In this document: in pieces, positions 17,199 through 25,251 of the stretch
Layout of the letters: each line of letters opens with the position of its first letter
Numbering within the stretch: position 1 is the stretch's first letter
DNA from: Solirubrobacteraceae bacterium
GTDB lineage: Bacteria; Actinomycetota; Thermoleophilia; Solirubrobacterales; Solirubrobacteraceae
Direction: 5' to 3'
Assembly: GCA_023230855.1 (NCBI GenBank)
Contig: JALNWQ010000003.1
Coordinates: forward strand, 1 to 64,000
Length of the DNA: 64,000 bases
Program-made: the position numbers and the translations under genes
Notes under the pieces: generated by a model
The model's database searches: none
What the model saw: only the letters and a program-made list of their open reading frames with translations
Told to the model about the DNA's origin: nothing

Positions 17199-18313
17199 GC
17201 CCGGTTCCCGATGAACGACTGCGACGCGGCGTCCGGCGTCGGCCGGCCGGTGAGCCTCGCGAGCAGGTGCGTGGCCGGGTTGCTCAGCCGCATCGGCGCG
17301 TCGGCGGGCAGCAACCCGAGCTCGGTCATGAGCCGTCCGGCGCGGTGCATGAGGACCGACAGCCGCACCGCGGCGAGCACCTCGTAGTAGTCGACGTCGC
17401 GGACCTCGCGGCCCGTGAGCTCGCGATAGCGCGCCACGACCTCGTCCCGGGAGGGGAAGCCCGCGGGCGCCGGGACGCCGATCCCCTCGGTGTGGTGGCG
17501 CATGATGAAGAGCCACCAGCCGAGGTCGAGGTCGGGCGCGCCGACCGTGACCATCTCCCAGTCGAGGACCGCCGTGACCTGCTGGTCGTCGTCGACGAGG
17601 AGGTTGCCCAGACGGGCGTCGCCCCACGCCAGGACCGGGTCGGGCTCGTCGGCCGGACGGTGCTCGTCGAGCCACGCGAACCCGTCCTCGACGGTCGGGT
17701 TCGCCTCGCCGGCGGACGCCCAGGCGAACGTCTCGCGCCACGTGCGCAGCTGGGCGTCGAGGAACGACTCGTCGCCCCGGCGCGGGTCGAGCGCCTCGAG
17801 CCCGGCGGACCGCCAGTCCACCGCGTGCACGGCGGCGAGCGCGGCGAGCGCCCGCTCGTTGAGGGCCGCGCGCCGGTCGACCGGCAGGTCCAGCACCCAC
17901 CCCTCGACGGTGAACGGCGGGTCGTCCGCGGCGGCACGGCCGTCGACGCGCCCCATGACGAGGAACGGGGACCCGAGCACCCGCGGGTCCTCCTCGACGC
18001 CGACGACCGGCGGCACGGGCACGGCCCCCAGGCGGCCCAGCGCGGCGAGCACGTCGTGCTCGCGGGCCAGGTCGTAGCGGGGGAAGATCCCCTCGCCGCG
18101 CGGGGCGACGCGGGCGACGAGGCGGGACGCCTGCGGCCCGTCGTCGCCCGTCCACGACGCGTCGACGAGCAGCGTCTCGGTCGACAGTCCGCTGGCCTCG
18201 GGGACGTCGATCGCGTCGATCCGGACGGTCGCGCCCCCGGCGACGCGCGGTGCGAGCCAGGCCGCCAGCCGGGCCGCGGCGACCTCCCGGTCGATCTCGT
18301 TGAGCAAGGCCAT
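17195..18313 (-). CDS. APH-like phosphotransferase family protein
   Basis: 372 residues with an aminoglycoside-phosphotransferase/choline-kinase fold. The catalytic-loop motif reads WGDARLGN (Asp232, Asn237), where kinases of this fold usually have HGD. The metal-binding DWE is at 251-253 (VLDWEMVTVG). Homologs in actinobacterial lipid catabolism clusters are often fused or adjacent to acyl-CoA dehydrogenases (ACAD10/11-like kinases acting on 4-hydroxyacyl-CoA), but the substrate here is unknown. The protein ends in SQSFIGNRA; its paralog at 20053-21168 ends in AQSFIGNRG. It is the first gene of a two-gene operon and is divergent from the TetR gene at 18435. Confidence 0.82.
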   Translation of the reverse strand: MALLNEIDREVAAARLAAWLAPRVAGGATVRIDAIDVPEASGLSTETLLVDASWTGDDGPQASRLVARVAPRGEGIFPRYDLAREHDVLAALGRLGAVPVPPVVGVEEDPRVLGSPFLVMGRVDGRAAADDPPFTVEGWVLDLPVDRRAALNERALAALAAVHAVDWRSAGLEALDPRRGDESFLDAQLRTWRETFAWASAGEANPTVEDGFAWLDEHRPADEPDPVLAWGDARLGNLLVDDDQQVTAVLDWEMVTVGAPDLDLGWWLFIMRHHTEGIGVPAPAGFPSRDEVVARYRELTGREVRDVDYYEVLAAVRLSVLMHRAGRLMTELGLLPADAPMRLSNPATHLLARLTGRPTPDAASQSFIGNRA

Positions 18314-18372
18314 GCGACGTCTCCCTCGTCCCCCGGGCGGCCGTTCCCCCCGGTCTCGACTCCAGACTAGAT

Positions 18373-18401
18373 CAATTCTGATTGTTCATCAACTTCGATG
18401 A
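18373..18401. promoter_or_regulatory. AT-rich dyads between the APH-like operon and its TetR
   Basis: CAATTCTGATTG (18373-18384, arms CAAT/ATTG) is followed by TCATCAACTTCGATGA (18386-18401, arms TCATC/GATGA). Both stand out in a GC-rich intergenic region of 120 bp. The second shares TCATCAA.TTCGA with the site upstream of mce operon 2. Confidence 0.5.
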
Positions 18402-18434
18402 GCTATCACCGCCCTGGCCTGCGACCATCGTCGC

Positions 18435-19085
18435 GTGGACGACCAGACGCCGGTGGACGACGCCCCCACCTCCCGCCAGGCCCGCCGGCGCGAGCGCACC
18501 CGCCGGGCGCTCGTCACGGCGATGCGCGAGCTCCTCGCCGAGAAGGACGCGTCCGACATCCGGATCGGCGAGATCGCCGAGCGCGCGGACGTCGGGTTCG
18601 GATCGTTCTACAACCACTTCACGTCGAAGGAGGACGCCGTCGAGGCGGTCGTCGCCGAGGTCCTCGCCGTCGTCTCGGCGTCGATCATCGACCGCAGCAC
18701 CGCCGGCGACGACCCGGCCGTCGCGGTGTCGATCGCCCACCGGGCGTTCATCGGCCTGGTCTGGAGCGACCCGCGCACCGCCCGGGTGCTCGTCCACCTG
18801 GACCGGGCCCACTCGCTGTTCGAGGAGGCGCTCGTGCCGCGGGCGCGCGACGTGCTCGACGCCGGCATCCGTGGCGGCCGGTTCGACGACCGCGACGTCG
18901 ACGCGACGCTCATCGCGACGGTCGGCGCGACCCTCGCGCTCATGCGGGCGCTCCTCGACGGGCGCCTGGAGCGCGGCGCCGAGGTCGACAGCGCCGAGCG
19001 CCTGCTGTTGTCGCTGGGCGTGCCGCGGGACGAGGCGATCGCCATCGCCGCCGTCCCGCTGCCCGACGGGCCCGACCCGGTCTGA
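18435..19085 (+). CDS. TetR family regulator, divergent from the APH/AttH-like operon
   Basis: 216 residues with a GTG start at 18435. The recognition helix is DVGFGSFYNHFTSKEDAV, and the ligand domain has FIGLVWSDPRTARVLVHLDRAHSLF, closely matching the TetRs at 12952 and 15479. By position it regulates the operon at 18313-16236 and perhaps itself through the AT-rich dyads at 18373-18401. A terminator hairpin overlaps its stop codon. Confidence 0.85.
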   Translation: MDDQTPVDDAPTSRQARRRERTRRALVTAMRELLAEKDASDIRIGEIAERADVGFGSFYNHFTSKEDAVEAVVAEVLAVVSASIIDRSTAGDDPAVAVSIAHRAFIGLVWSDPRTARVLVHLDRAHSLFEEALVPRARDVLDAGIRGGRFDDRDVDATLIATVGATLALMRALLDGRLERGAEVDSAERLLLSLGVPRDEAIAIAAVPLPDGPDPV

Positions 19086-19098
19086 CGACCGGATCGGG
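19071..19098. terminator. Hairpin overlapping the stop of the TetR gene
   Basis: CCCGACCCGGTC-tgac-GACCGGATCGGG: a 12-bp stem with one mismatch whose loop region contains the TGA stop. It lies between convergent genes. Confidence 0.6.
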
Positions 19099-19110
19099 CC
19101 GGGTTGCTCC

Positions 19111-20028
19111 TCAGACCGCCGCGCCGGCGGGGACCGGCGCCGGAGCGGCGTCCGGTGCGCGCCGGGCCGCGTCGGCCGCCCGCTGCTCGTCCAGGCTCCC
19201 CGGCGGGTTCACCAGCGCCTCGCGCAGGATCTGGTACTTCGTCTTCTTGCCGATCTCGCTCTCTGGGCGCGCCACGACGAACGACAGGATCCACACGGCG
19301 TACACGGCCAGGCAGAAGGTGATCCCCGCGGTGATGTGCGTCGCCCACGTCGGCCAGTCGCCGTTGAGGCCGGTCCACATCGGCCACGCGGTCGCGGCGT
19401 TGCCCAGGCCGTCGGCCATCGGCAGCAGCGGGATGATCCCGACGATCCGCCAGCCGTGCAGGTGGGGCCGCATGCGGTAGAGGATCGCCCCCATGATCAA
19501 CGGCATCAGCGGGTTGACGAACACCCACCACAGCGGCAGGCCCCAGAAGTTCAGCGGCTGCGGGCCGTAGTACTCGTAGGCCCCCATGATGACGCCGGGG
19601 CTCTCGAGGAAGATGTTGATCACCAGGTCGGTGAAGTACAGCGTGAACAGCGCCTTCTTCGTCACCCCGTTGGAGAAGATCCGGTAGGCGACGTAGCCGA
19701 GGCCGCCGACGTACCAGATGTAGACGAAGTTGATGAACAGCGGGAAGTCGCGGCCCATCGAGCTGAACGTCGTCAGCGACGCGCCCTCACGGATGTAGCA
19801 GAGGCCGAGCACGTCGACGATCGGCTCCCACAGGCACGAGAACGCGCCACCGATGAGGCAGAGGAGCAGGATCGGGCCCTGGCCCTTGACGATCTGCCGG
19901 ATGGCGAAGAACAGGCCGATGGCGACGGGGATGCCGAGGAAGATCGTGAAGGCGATCTCCGCGTCGTGCGGCATCGGCGTCGTGGGGTGCGCGGGGATCG
20001 CCCCGAGCACGTTGACCGGAAGGAACAC
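19111..20028 (-). CDS. Polytopic membrane protein, possibly AveC-like
   Basis: 305 residues with about seven hydrophobic segments (for example 25-47, 52-75, 98-116, 160-185, 230-250) and a Pro/Ala-rich cytoplasmic-type tail. It carries YEYYGPQPLNFWGLPLWWVFVNP, which recurs as YEYYGVQPFELFGFPYWWAFIN in the protein at 56003, so the two are paralogs. The layout resembles actinobacterial membrane proteins annotated as the spirocyclase AveC family, but this rests on recall of the family and is uncertain. Last gene of the run 22255-19111. Confidence 0.6.
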   Translation of the reverse strand: MFLPVNVLGAIPAHPTTPMPHDAEIAFTIFLGIPVAIGLFFAIRQIVKGQGPILLLCLIGGAFSCLWEPIVDVLGLCYIREGASLTTFSSMGRDFPLFINFVYIWYVGGLGYVAYRIFSNGVTKKALFTLYFTDLVINIFLESPGVIMGAYEYYGPQPLNFWGLPLWWVFVNPLMPLIMGAILYRMRPHLHGWRIVGIIPLLPMADGLGNAATAWPMWTGLNGDWPTWATHITAGITFCLAVYAVWILSFVVARPESEIGKKTKYQILREALVNPPGSLDEQRAADAARRAPDAAPAPVPAGAAV

Positions 20029-20052
20029 GGTGGTCTCCTCGAGCGTCCGCGA

Positions 20053-21168
20053 TCAGCCGCGGTTGCCGATGAAGCTCTGGGCGTCGCCGCTGGGGGCGTC
20101 GGACCCGATGAGCTTCGCCAGGATCTGGCTGGCCGGGTTGTTGAGCTTCATCGGCGCGTCCGCGGGCAGGAACCCGAGCGCGATCATGAGGTTGCCTGCG
20201 CGGTGCATGATCGCCGACAGACGGACCGCGGCCCACACCTCGTAGAAGCGCAGGTGCTGCACCGTGTGACCGGTGAGCTCCTCGTAGCGCGCCACGACCT
20301 GCTCGGCGGTCGGCAGGCCCTCGGGCAGCGGCGCGCCGATGCCCTCGGTGTGGTGACGCATGATGAGCAGCCACCAGGCGAGCTCGGCCTCGCGCTCGCC
20401 GACGGTGACCATCTCCCAGTCGAGCACCGCCGACACCGACAGGTCGTCGGCGAACATGAGGTTGCCGACGCGGGCGTCGCCCCAGTTCAGGACCGTCTCG
20501 CCCTCGGACGCCGGGCGGTTGGCCTCGATCCAGGCGAACCCGGCCTCGACCGTCGGGTTGGCGTCGCCGGCCGCGGCCCACGTGAAGTAGTCGCGCCAGC
20601 GGGCGAGCTCGGCGTCGAACGTGCTCTGCCCGGCGGGCGGCGCGAGCGACTCCAGGCCGATCCCGCGCCAGTCGACGGCGTGGAGCGCCGCGAGCGTCTG
20701 CAGGCCGTTGTCGGCCAGACGACCGCGGTCCTCGGGGCTCAGGTCCATGACCCAGCCGGCGGTGGTGAACGGCGGATCGTCGGCCGGGACGCGACCGTCC
20801 ACGCGCGACATGACGATGAACGGCGACCCGAGGACCGACGTGTCCTCCTCGACCCACCAGACCTTCGGGACCGGGACGTCGGTGTGGCGACCGAGGGCGT
20901 CGAGGACCCGGAACTCGCCGGCCAGGTCCGACGTCGGGAAGATCGCCTCGCCGGTCGGCGCGACGCGGGCGACGAACCGCTCGGACTCGGCGGTCCCGCC
21001 GGCGGTCCACGACGCCGCGAACATGATCGTCTCGTTCGACATGCCGCTCGCCTGCGGGATGTCGACGTCGGTGACGGCGACGTCGGTCGCGTCGGGCAGC
21101 TTCGTCCGGAGCCAGCGGGTCAGGTCGACGGCGGCCTGCTGTGGATCGGTCTGGTTGGCCAGGGCCAT
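20053..21168 (-). CDS. APH-like phosphotransferase family protein (paralog of 17195-18313)
   Basis: 371 residues, similar throughout to the protein at 17195-18313. It starts MALANQTD (versus MALLNEID), has WGDARVGN (Asp231, Asn236) and VLDWEMVTVGE (Asp250) as catalytic motifs, and shares MRHHTEGIG and the SFIGNR C-terminus. As in the paralog, the first residue of the usual HGD motif is Trp-Gly rather than His-Gly. It sits 24 bases before the membrane-protein gene and 46 after the AttH-like gene, so the three are probably co-transcribed. Confidence 0.82.
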   Translation of the reverse strand: MALANQTDPQQAAVDLTRWLRTKLPDATDVAVTDVDIPQASGMSNETIMFAASWTAGGTAESERFVARVAPTGEAIFPTSDLAGEFRVLDALGRHTDVPVPKVWWVEEDTSVLGSPFIVMSRVDGRVPADDPPFTTAGWVMDLSPEDRGRLADNGLQTLAALHAVDWRGIGLESLAPPAGQSTFDAELARWRDYFTWAAAGDANPTVEAGFAWIEANRPASEGETVLNWGDARVGNLMFADDLSVSAVLDWEMVTVGEREAELAWWLLIMRHHTEGIGAPLPEGLPTAEQVVARYEELTGHTVQHLRFYEVWAAVRLSAIMHRAGNLMIALGFLPADAPMKLNNPASQILAKLIGSDAPSGDAQSFIGNRG

Positions 21169-21214
21169 GAGGGTCTCCTCGGGGGTGCGGGTCGGCTGGT
21201 GCTCGGTCCGGCGC

Positions 21215-22255
21215 TCAGCCGATCCGGGCCTTGATCGCGCGCTGGTACCGGTCGTACCAGAGCTCCTGACAGGTGGCGTGGGTCACGCGGCCGGTGCGCT
21301 CGTCCTCCCACCGGAAGACGCTGTCGCGGAACGACGCGTTGGGCCACGCGGGCACGTTGGCGGCGGCGATCGCCTCGCCGCGGAACCGGTACACGACGCC
21401 GTCGGCGGCCTCCGCCTCGACGGTCTGCCTCGTCGACATGTAGTTCGTCGGATGGCGCTCGAGGACCTCGCGGCGCACGCGCACGATCTCCTTCGTCTCG
21501 CCGCCGTCGACGACCCAGGCGAAGTGGTGCGTGGGCGCGCCCTCGGGGAACTCGAAGACGCCCTTCCAGCCCGGGTTCGCGTCGGGGTGCTCGACGCTGA
21601 TCTGGTTGAAGATCAGGTCGTCGCCGAAGTACATCGGGGTCCAGCTCACCGGCGGCATCGGCCGCGGCCCGCCGCGCTTCTCCTGGCGGACCTGCCCCCA
21701 CGAGCGGTCTCGCGGGTAGTACGAGTCGATCTCGAACGTCTCGCCGTCGAGCGTCAGCGTGCCGGTGGCGTGCATGAACTGCTCGGTCCCGCCGGTCGCC
21801 GAGATCGTGCCGTGGTGGTCGTCCTCGCCGGGCACGATGTGACCGCGGGCCAACAGCGGGGTGACCGCCTCGTGGATCGTGTCGAACGACGCGGTGCCGT
21901 CGCCGGCGTCGTAGCTCACCCGTGCCTTGCGGCCGGGCTCGAGGAACTCGATCCGCAGGCCGTTGGCCGTCGTGATCACGTTGCCCTCGACCGTCGGCCA
22001 GGGCATCGTCATCTGGTAGTCGAGGTGCGCCAGGTCGGTCGTGTGGACGTTGTCCAGGCCGCGGAACAGCGCGACGCCGCCCTGGCTCAGCGGGAACGCC
22101 GGCTGGTAGCGCACGTAGAGGAACGCGCCGATGCGCGCCTCGGGGACGGCGAAGCCGAAGTAGTGCGTGTGGATCGTGTGCGGGTCCCAGGTCTCGCCGG
22201 CCTCGGGCAGCGGCAGGACCAGGTCGGACTCGGGCGGGTGCGTGGCGAGGCCCAT
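21215..22255 (-). CDS. AttH/CrtC-like lipocalin-fold protein
   Basis: 346 residues, beta-rich. The N-terminal HTHYFGFAVPEARIGAFLYVRYQP and the central YPRDRSWGQVRQ correspond to WWQDSAFLVW...GIGGVF and CHRDRSWG of the protein at 16236. The C-terminal half (FRFRGEAIAAANVP-like segment) is longer than in that protein. Probably two lipocalin-like barrels, as in the CrtC/AttH group. First gene of a three-gene operon with the APH-like and membrane-protein genes. Two copies of the 17-bp operator lie directly upstream. Confidence 0.7.
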   Translation of the reverse strand: MGLATHPPESDLVLPLPEAGETWDPHTIHTHYFGFAVPEARIGAFLYVRYQPAFPLSQGGVALFRGLDNVHTTDLAHLDYQMTMPWPTVEGNVITTANGLRIEFLEPGRKARVSYDAGDGTASFDTIHEAVTPLLARGHIVPGEDDHHGTISATGGTEQFMHATGTLTLDGETFEIDSYYPRDRSWGQVRQEKRGGPRPMPPVSWTPMYFGDDLIFNQISVEHPDANPGWKGVFEFPEGAPTHHFAWVVDGGETKEIVRVRREVLERHPTNYMSTRQTVEAEAADGVVYRFRGEAIAAANVPAWPNASFRDSVFRWEDERTGRVTHATCQELWYDRYQRAIKARIG

Positions 22256-22271
22256 GCGTGTCTCCTCTTTC

Positions 22272-22320
22272 TCGGACAGACCGTGCGACGATCATAGCGC
22301 CACTCGGACAATGTGTGCGA
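22272..22320. promoter_or_regulatory. Two 17-bp dyad operators, 32 bp apart
   Basis: TCGGACAGACCGTGCGA (22272-22288) and TCGGACAATGTGTGCGA (22304-22320) share identical arms TCGGAC/GTGCGA around different 5-bp centres. The 32-bp period is three helical turns. They lie between the AttH-like start (22255) and the TetR pair. Confidence 0.75.
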
Positions 22321-22537
22321 CATTCATTCCACACGGCCGACGACGGGCCGTCGCGACGGCGTCGACGCCGCGCGCGTCGCCCGGCCCCACCGGCCGGATC
22401 GGCCGCTCCCACCCGATCCGCCACGCCCCGCGGCCCCCTGGCCGCGCGTCCTCCACCGACCGGATCCCGCGTACGTCCAGACGCGCCGTCCGCAAAGCCA
22501 CCGTGCCGCTGCCCCGACGCATACACTGGGTCCGGAG

Positions 22538-23176
22538 ATGGCGATCCGGACGCCCACCGAACCGTCGGCCCGCGCGCGCCGGCGTCACCGCATGCTGCTC
22601 GACATCTCGCGGTCGTTCGAGGACGACGACCCACGCGCCCGCCGCCCCGGCGAGCTGCACCTCGACGAGCTGCTCGAGGCGGCCGGCATCGCCCGCTCCA
22701 CCTTCTACGTCTACTTCGAGGACCGGGCGGACCTGCTGTCGGCGCTCAGCGAGCTCGTGCTCGGCGAGCTCATCGAGGCGGCGCGGTTCTGGTGGGCCCT
22801 GCCCGACCCCGTGACGCGCGACGACGTGCGCGAGGCGATGGAGCGCATCGCCGACGCGTACCGCACCCACCGCGGCGCCGTCGAGCTCGCGGCCGGGACC
22901 GCCGTCGAGAGCACTCGCGCGCGCGACGGATTCCGGGCGAACGTCGGCGCGGTGATCGCGTCGTTCGCCGCCGGCATCGACGAGGGCCGCCGCCGGGGCA
23001 CGATCGTCGACGACGTCGATCCGACCGCCGCCGCCACCTGGCTCGTGTGGATGCTCGAGCGCGGCCTCGCGCGACTCCTCATGCCCGCCGACGCCGAGGA
23101 GACCGACCGGGTGCTGCGGTCGCTCACCGACCTCGTGTGGAACATCCTCTACCGCGACGCCGGGAGCGCGCGGTGA
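22538..23176 (+). CDS. TetR family regulator, first of a tandem pair
   Basis: 212 residues from the ATG at 22538 (GGAG just upstream). The recognition helix is GIARSTFYVYFEDRADLL, the 'STFY' class also seen at 23173, 42301, 54089 and 54752. The C-terminal domain ends WLVWMLERGLARLL...VWNILYRDA, matching the paired TetRs at 54089 and 54752. Its stop overlaps the GTG of the second TetR. Candidate regulator of the divergent operon starting at 22255 through the 22272/22304 operators. Confidence 0.83.
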   Translation: MAIRTPTEPSARARRRHRMLLDISRSFEDDDPRARRPGELHLDELLEAAGIARSTFYVYFEDRADLLSALSELVLGELIEAARFWWALPDPVTRDDVREAMERIADAYRTHRGAVELAAGTAVESTRARDGFRANVGAVIASFAAGIDEGRRRGTIVDDVDPTAAATWLVWMLERGLARLLMPADAEETDRVLRSLTDLVWNILYRDAGSAR

Positions 23177-23817
23177 GCGCCCCCACCCGGGACGACCGGC
23201 GCACCCGGCGCCGGGGCGAGCTCGTGGCGACGCTCATGCCGATCATCGAGCACCACCTGAGCGCCGGGGTGGCGTACGCCGACGTCAGCGTGCACGCGCT
23301 CGTCACCGAGGGCCGGTTGTCGCGGTCGACGTTCTACTCGTACTTCACCGACAAGACCGACCTGTTGCGGGCCTGCGCCGAGGCCGTGTTCACCCAGACG
23401 ATGAGCATGGCCGGGGACTGGTTCGAGCTCGGACCCGACATCACCTACGACCGGATGCGCGCGGCGCTCGCGTCGGCGGTCCGCGCGTACATCACCCATG
23501 CGCCACTGATGTCGGCGGCCTACGACGGGGCGATCCGCGACGCGTCGTTGGACGAGGCCGTGACGCAGATCATGGACGGGCTGACCGAGCGGTTCGCCGC
23601 GCACATCCGCGAGGGGCAGGCGGGCGGCTGGGTCGACCCGACGCTGCTGCCGCGCGAGACCGCCGCCTGGATCGTGTGGGGGTTCGAGCGCACCCAGCAC
23701 CAGGCGACGCTCGGTCGCGACGCCGACGAGCTCACCCAGCTCATCGACGAGGGCACCTCCGTCGTGTGGCGCGCCCTGTACGCGCCCGCCGTCGAGGCGC
23801 GGGCCGCCACCTCCTGA
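23173..23817 (+). CDS. TetR family regulator, second of a tandem pair
   Basis: 214 residues from a GTG that overlaps the previous stop (GTGA). The HTH reads GRLSRSTFYSYFTDKTDLL, and the C-terminal half has AAWIVWGFERTQHQ and VVWRALYAPAVEA. Sequence and layout parallel the pair at 54089/54752, so the arrangement was probably duplicated as a unit. The two proteins could heterodimerise. It is convergent with mce operon 2. Confidence 0.83.
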   Translation: MSAPTRDDRRTRRRGELVATLMPIIEHHLSAGVAYADVSVHALVTEGRLSRSTFYSYFTDKTDLLRACAEAVFTQTMSMAGDWFELGPDITYDRMRAALASAVRAYITHAPLMSAAYDGAIRDASLDEAVTQIMDGLTERFAAHIREGQAGGWVDPTLLPRETAAWIVWGFERTQHQATLGRDADELTQLIDEGTSVVWRALYAPAVEARAATS

Positions 23818-23833
23818 CGGCCCGCCGCCCGCC

Positions 23834-25243
23834 CTACGGCGCGGGCAGCTCCAGCCGCGGGTAGTACCGCGACTTGCCGTTGAACTCCCACGGGCCCTGG
23901 ACCTTGCAGGCCGGGGCGCCGCCGAAGGCGGGGAGGATCAGCGGGTTGCCGAGGTGGCGACAGTCGTACGCCTCCAGGCCGCCCTTGGCGATGTTGTCGG
24001 TCTGACCGGGACGCGGGTACGGGTTGCTGCGGTGGGTCGGGAGCTTCTTGACCCAGCCGCCGAGGATCTCGTTCCAGGCGGTGAGCATGCCGCCGGCGTA
24101 CTGCCCCAGGCCGCCCCCGGGGACGACCATGCGGCCGTTCATCGTCGCGGTGACGTTGGCGAAGTTCGCGACGAACGCGTCACGCGACACCGACGACAGC
24201 TGCACGAGCGGCAGGAGCTGACGGGACGCCATGTGGATGGTCGGCAGGGCGGGCAACGTGTCGTCGAGCGTGCGACGCAGCGCGGGCAGCGCCTTGTTCG
24301 CGGTCCGGAAGAGGCCGGGGAGGTTGCTGAACAGCTTCTGGGTCTGGTGGGTGTCGTCGCGCAACGCGACGAGGGCCGGACGCAGCAGCGGAGCGGTCGG
24401 CTTGAGCGAGCGCACCGCGCGGTTGAGGTCGCCGGTCGCGCCGTCGAGCCGGCGGGCCGTCACCCGCAGGTCGCCGAGGAAGCCGGGCAGCGCGTCGAGC
24501 GTGGCGGACAGGTCGCGCTCGCGGCCGGCGGTCGTCGCGAGGACGCGATCGCCAGCGACCACCGCGCGCCGGGCCGCGTCGCTGCGGTCGGCGAACGCGC
24601 CGAACACCTCGCCACCGTCGGCGATGAGCTGGCTCACCTGGTCGCGCTGGCGCTCGACGACGTCGAGCACGGTGCCCAGGTCGGCGAACAGGCCGGGCAT
24701 CCGCCCGATCGCGCGGTTGGCGTCCTCGGCGCGACCCTCGAAGCCCTCGGCCATGCCGGCGAACATCGCCCGGATGTCCTTGCGGGTCTTCGGGGCGAAC
24801 GTCTGGAGCACGTCGTCGAGGCGCTGGGCCCGGACGTTGTTGTCCGGGTCGATCGTGCCGCCGTCGCGCACGACCGCGGCCTTGGGATCGCCGGGGGCGA
24901 TCTCGAGGAACCCCTCGCCGAGCAGCGTCTTGGTCCGGACGATGACCCGGGCCTCGTCGCGCAGCGGCACGTGCTCCGGGTCGATCTGCATCGTGACCCG
25001 GGCGGCCTTGCCCAGGCTCTTCACGTCGGTCACGTGACCGACGTTGACGCCGGCGATCCGGACGTCGGTGTTGACGAGCACCGAGTCGGCCTCGGGCAGC
25101 TGCGTCGACACGCGGTAGCCCTGGCCCTGCAACGGGACCGGGCCACCGAACGCCCGCCACGCGGCCATGGCCAGCAGCAGGCAGACGAGGGCGAAGACGA
25201 TCGGCAGGATCAGGGCCCGCGGGTTGGAGATTCGCGTCAGCAT
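23834..25243 (-). CDS. mceF: Mce family protein, sixth mce gene of operon 2 (MceF position)
   Basis: 469 residues: anchor at about 11-30 (LILPIVFALVCLLLAMAAWRAFGG), Mce domain with NTDVRIAGVNVGHVTDV and LLGEGFLEIAPGDP, helical stalk, and the same C-terminal signature as the operon-1 gene (CRHLGNPLILPAFGGAPACKVQGPWEFNGKS is matched segment by segment). No epoxide-hydrolase-like gene follows it. It starts eight bases after the stop of mceE2. Confidence 0.9.
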   Translation of the reverse strand: MLTRISNPRALILPIVFALVCLLLAMAAWRAFGGPVPLQGQGYRVSTQLPEADSVLVNTDVRIAGVNVGHVTDVKSLGKAARVTMQIDPEHVPLRDEARVIVRTKTLLGEGFLEIAPGDPKAAVVRDGGTIDPDNNVRAQRLDDVLQTFAPKTRKDIRAMFAGMAEGFEGRAEDANRAIGRMPGLFADLGTVLDVVERQRDQVSQLIADGGEVFGAFADRSDAARRAVVAGDRVLATTAGRERDLSATLDALPGFLGDLRVTARRLDGATGDLNRAVRSLKPTAPLLRPALVALRDDTHQTQKLFSNLPGLFRTANKALPALRRTLDDTLPALPTIHMASRQLLPLVQLSSVSRDAFVANFANVTATMNGRMVVPGGGLGQYAGGMLTAWNEILGGWVKKLPTHRSNPYPRPGQTDNIAKGGLEAYDCRHLGNPLILPAFGGAPACKVQGPWEFNGKSRYYPRLELPAP

Positions 25244-25251
25244 GGCTCAGC

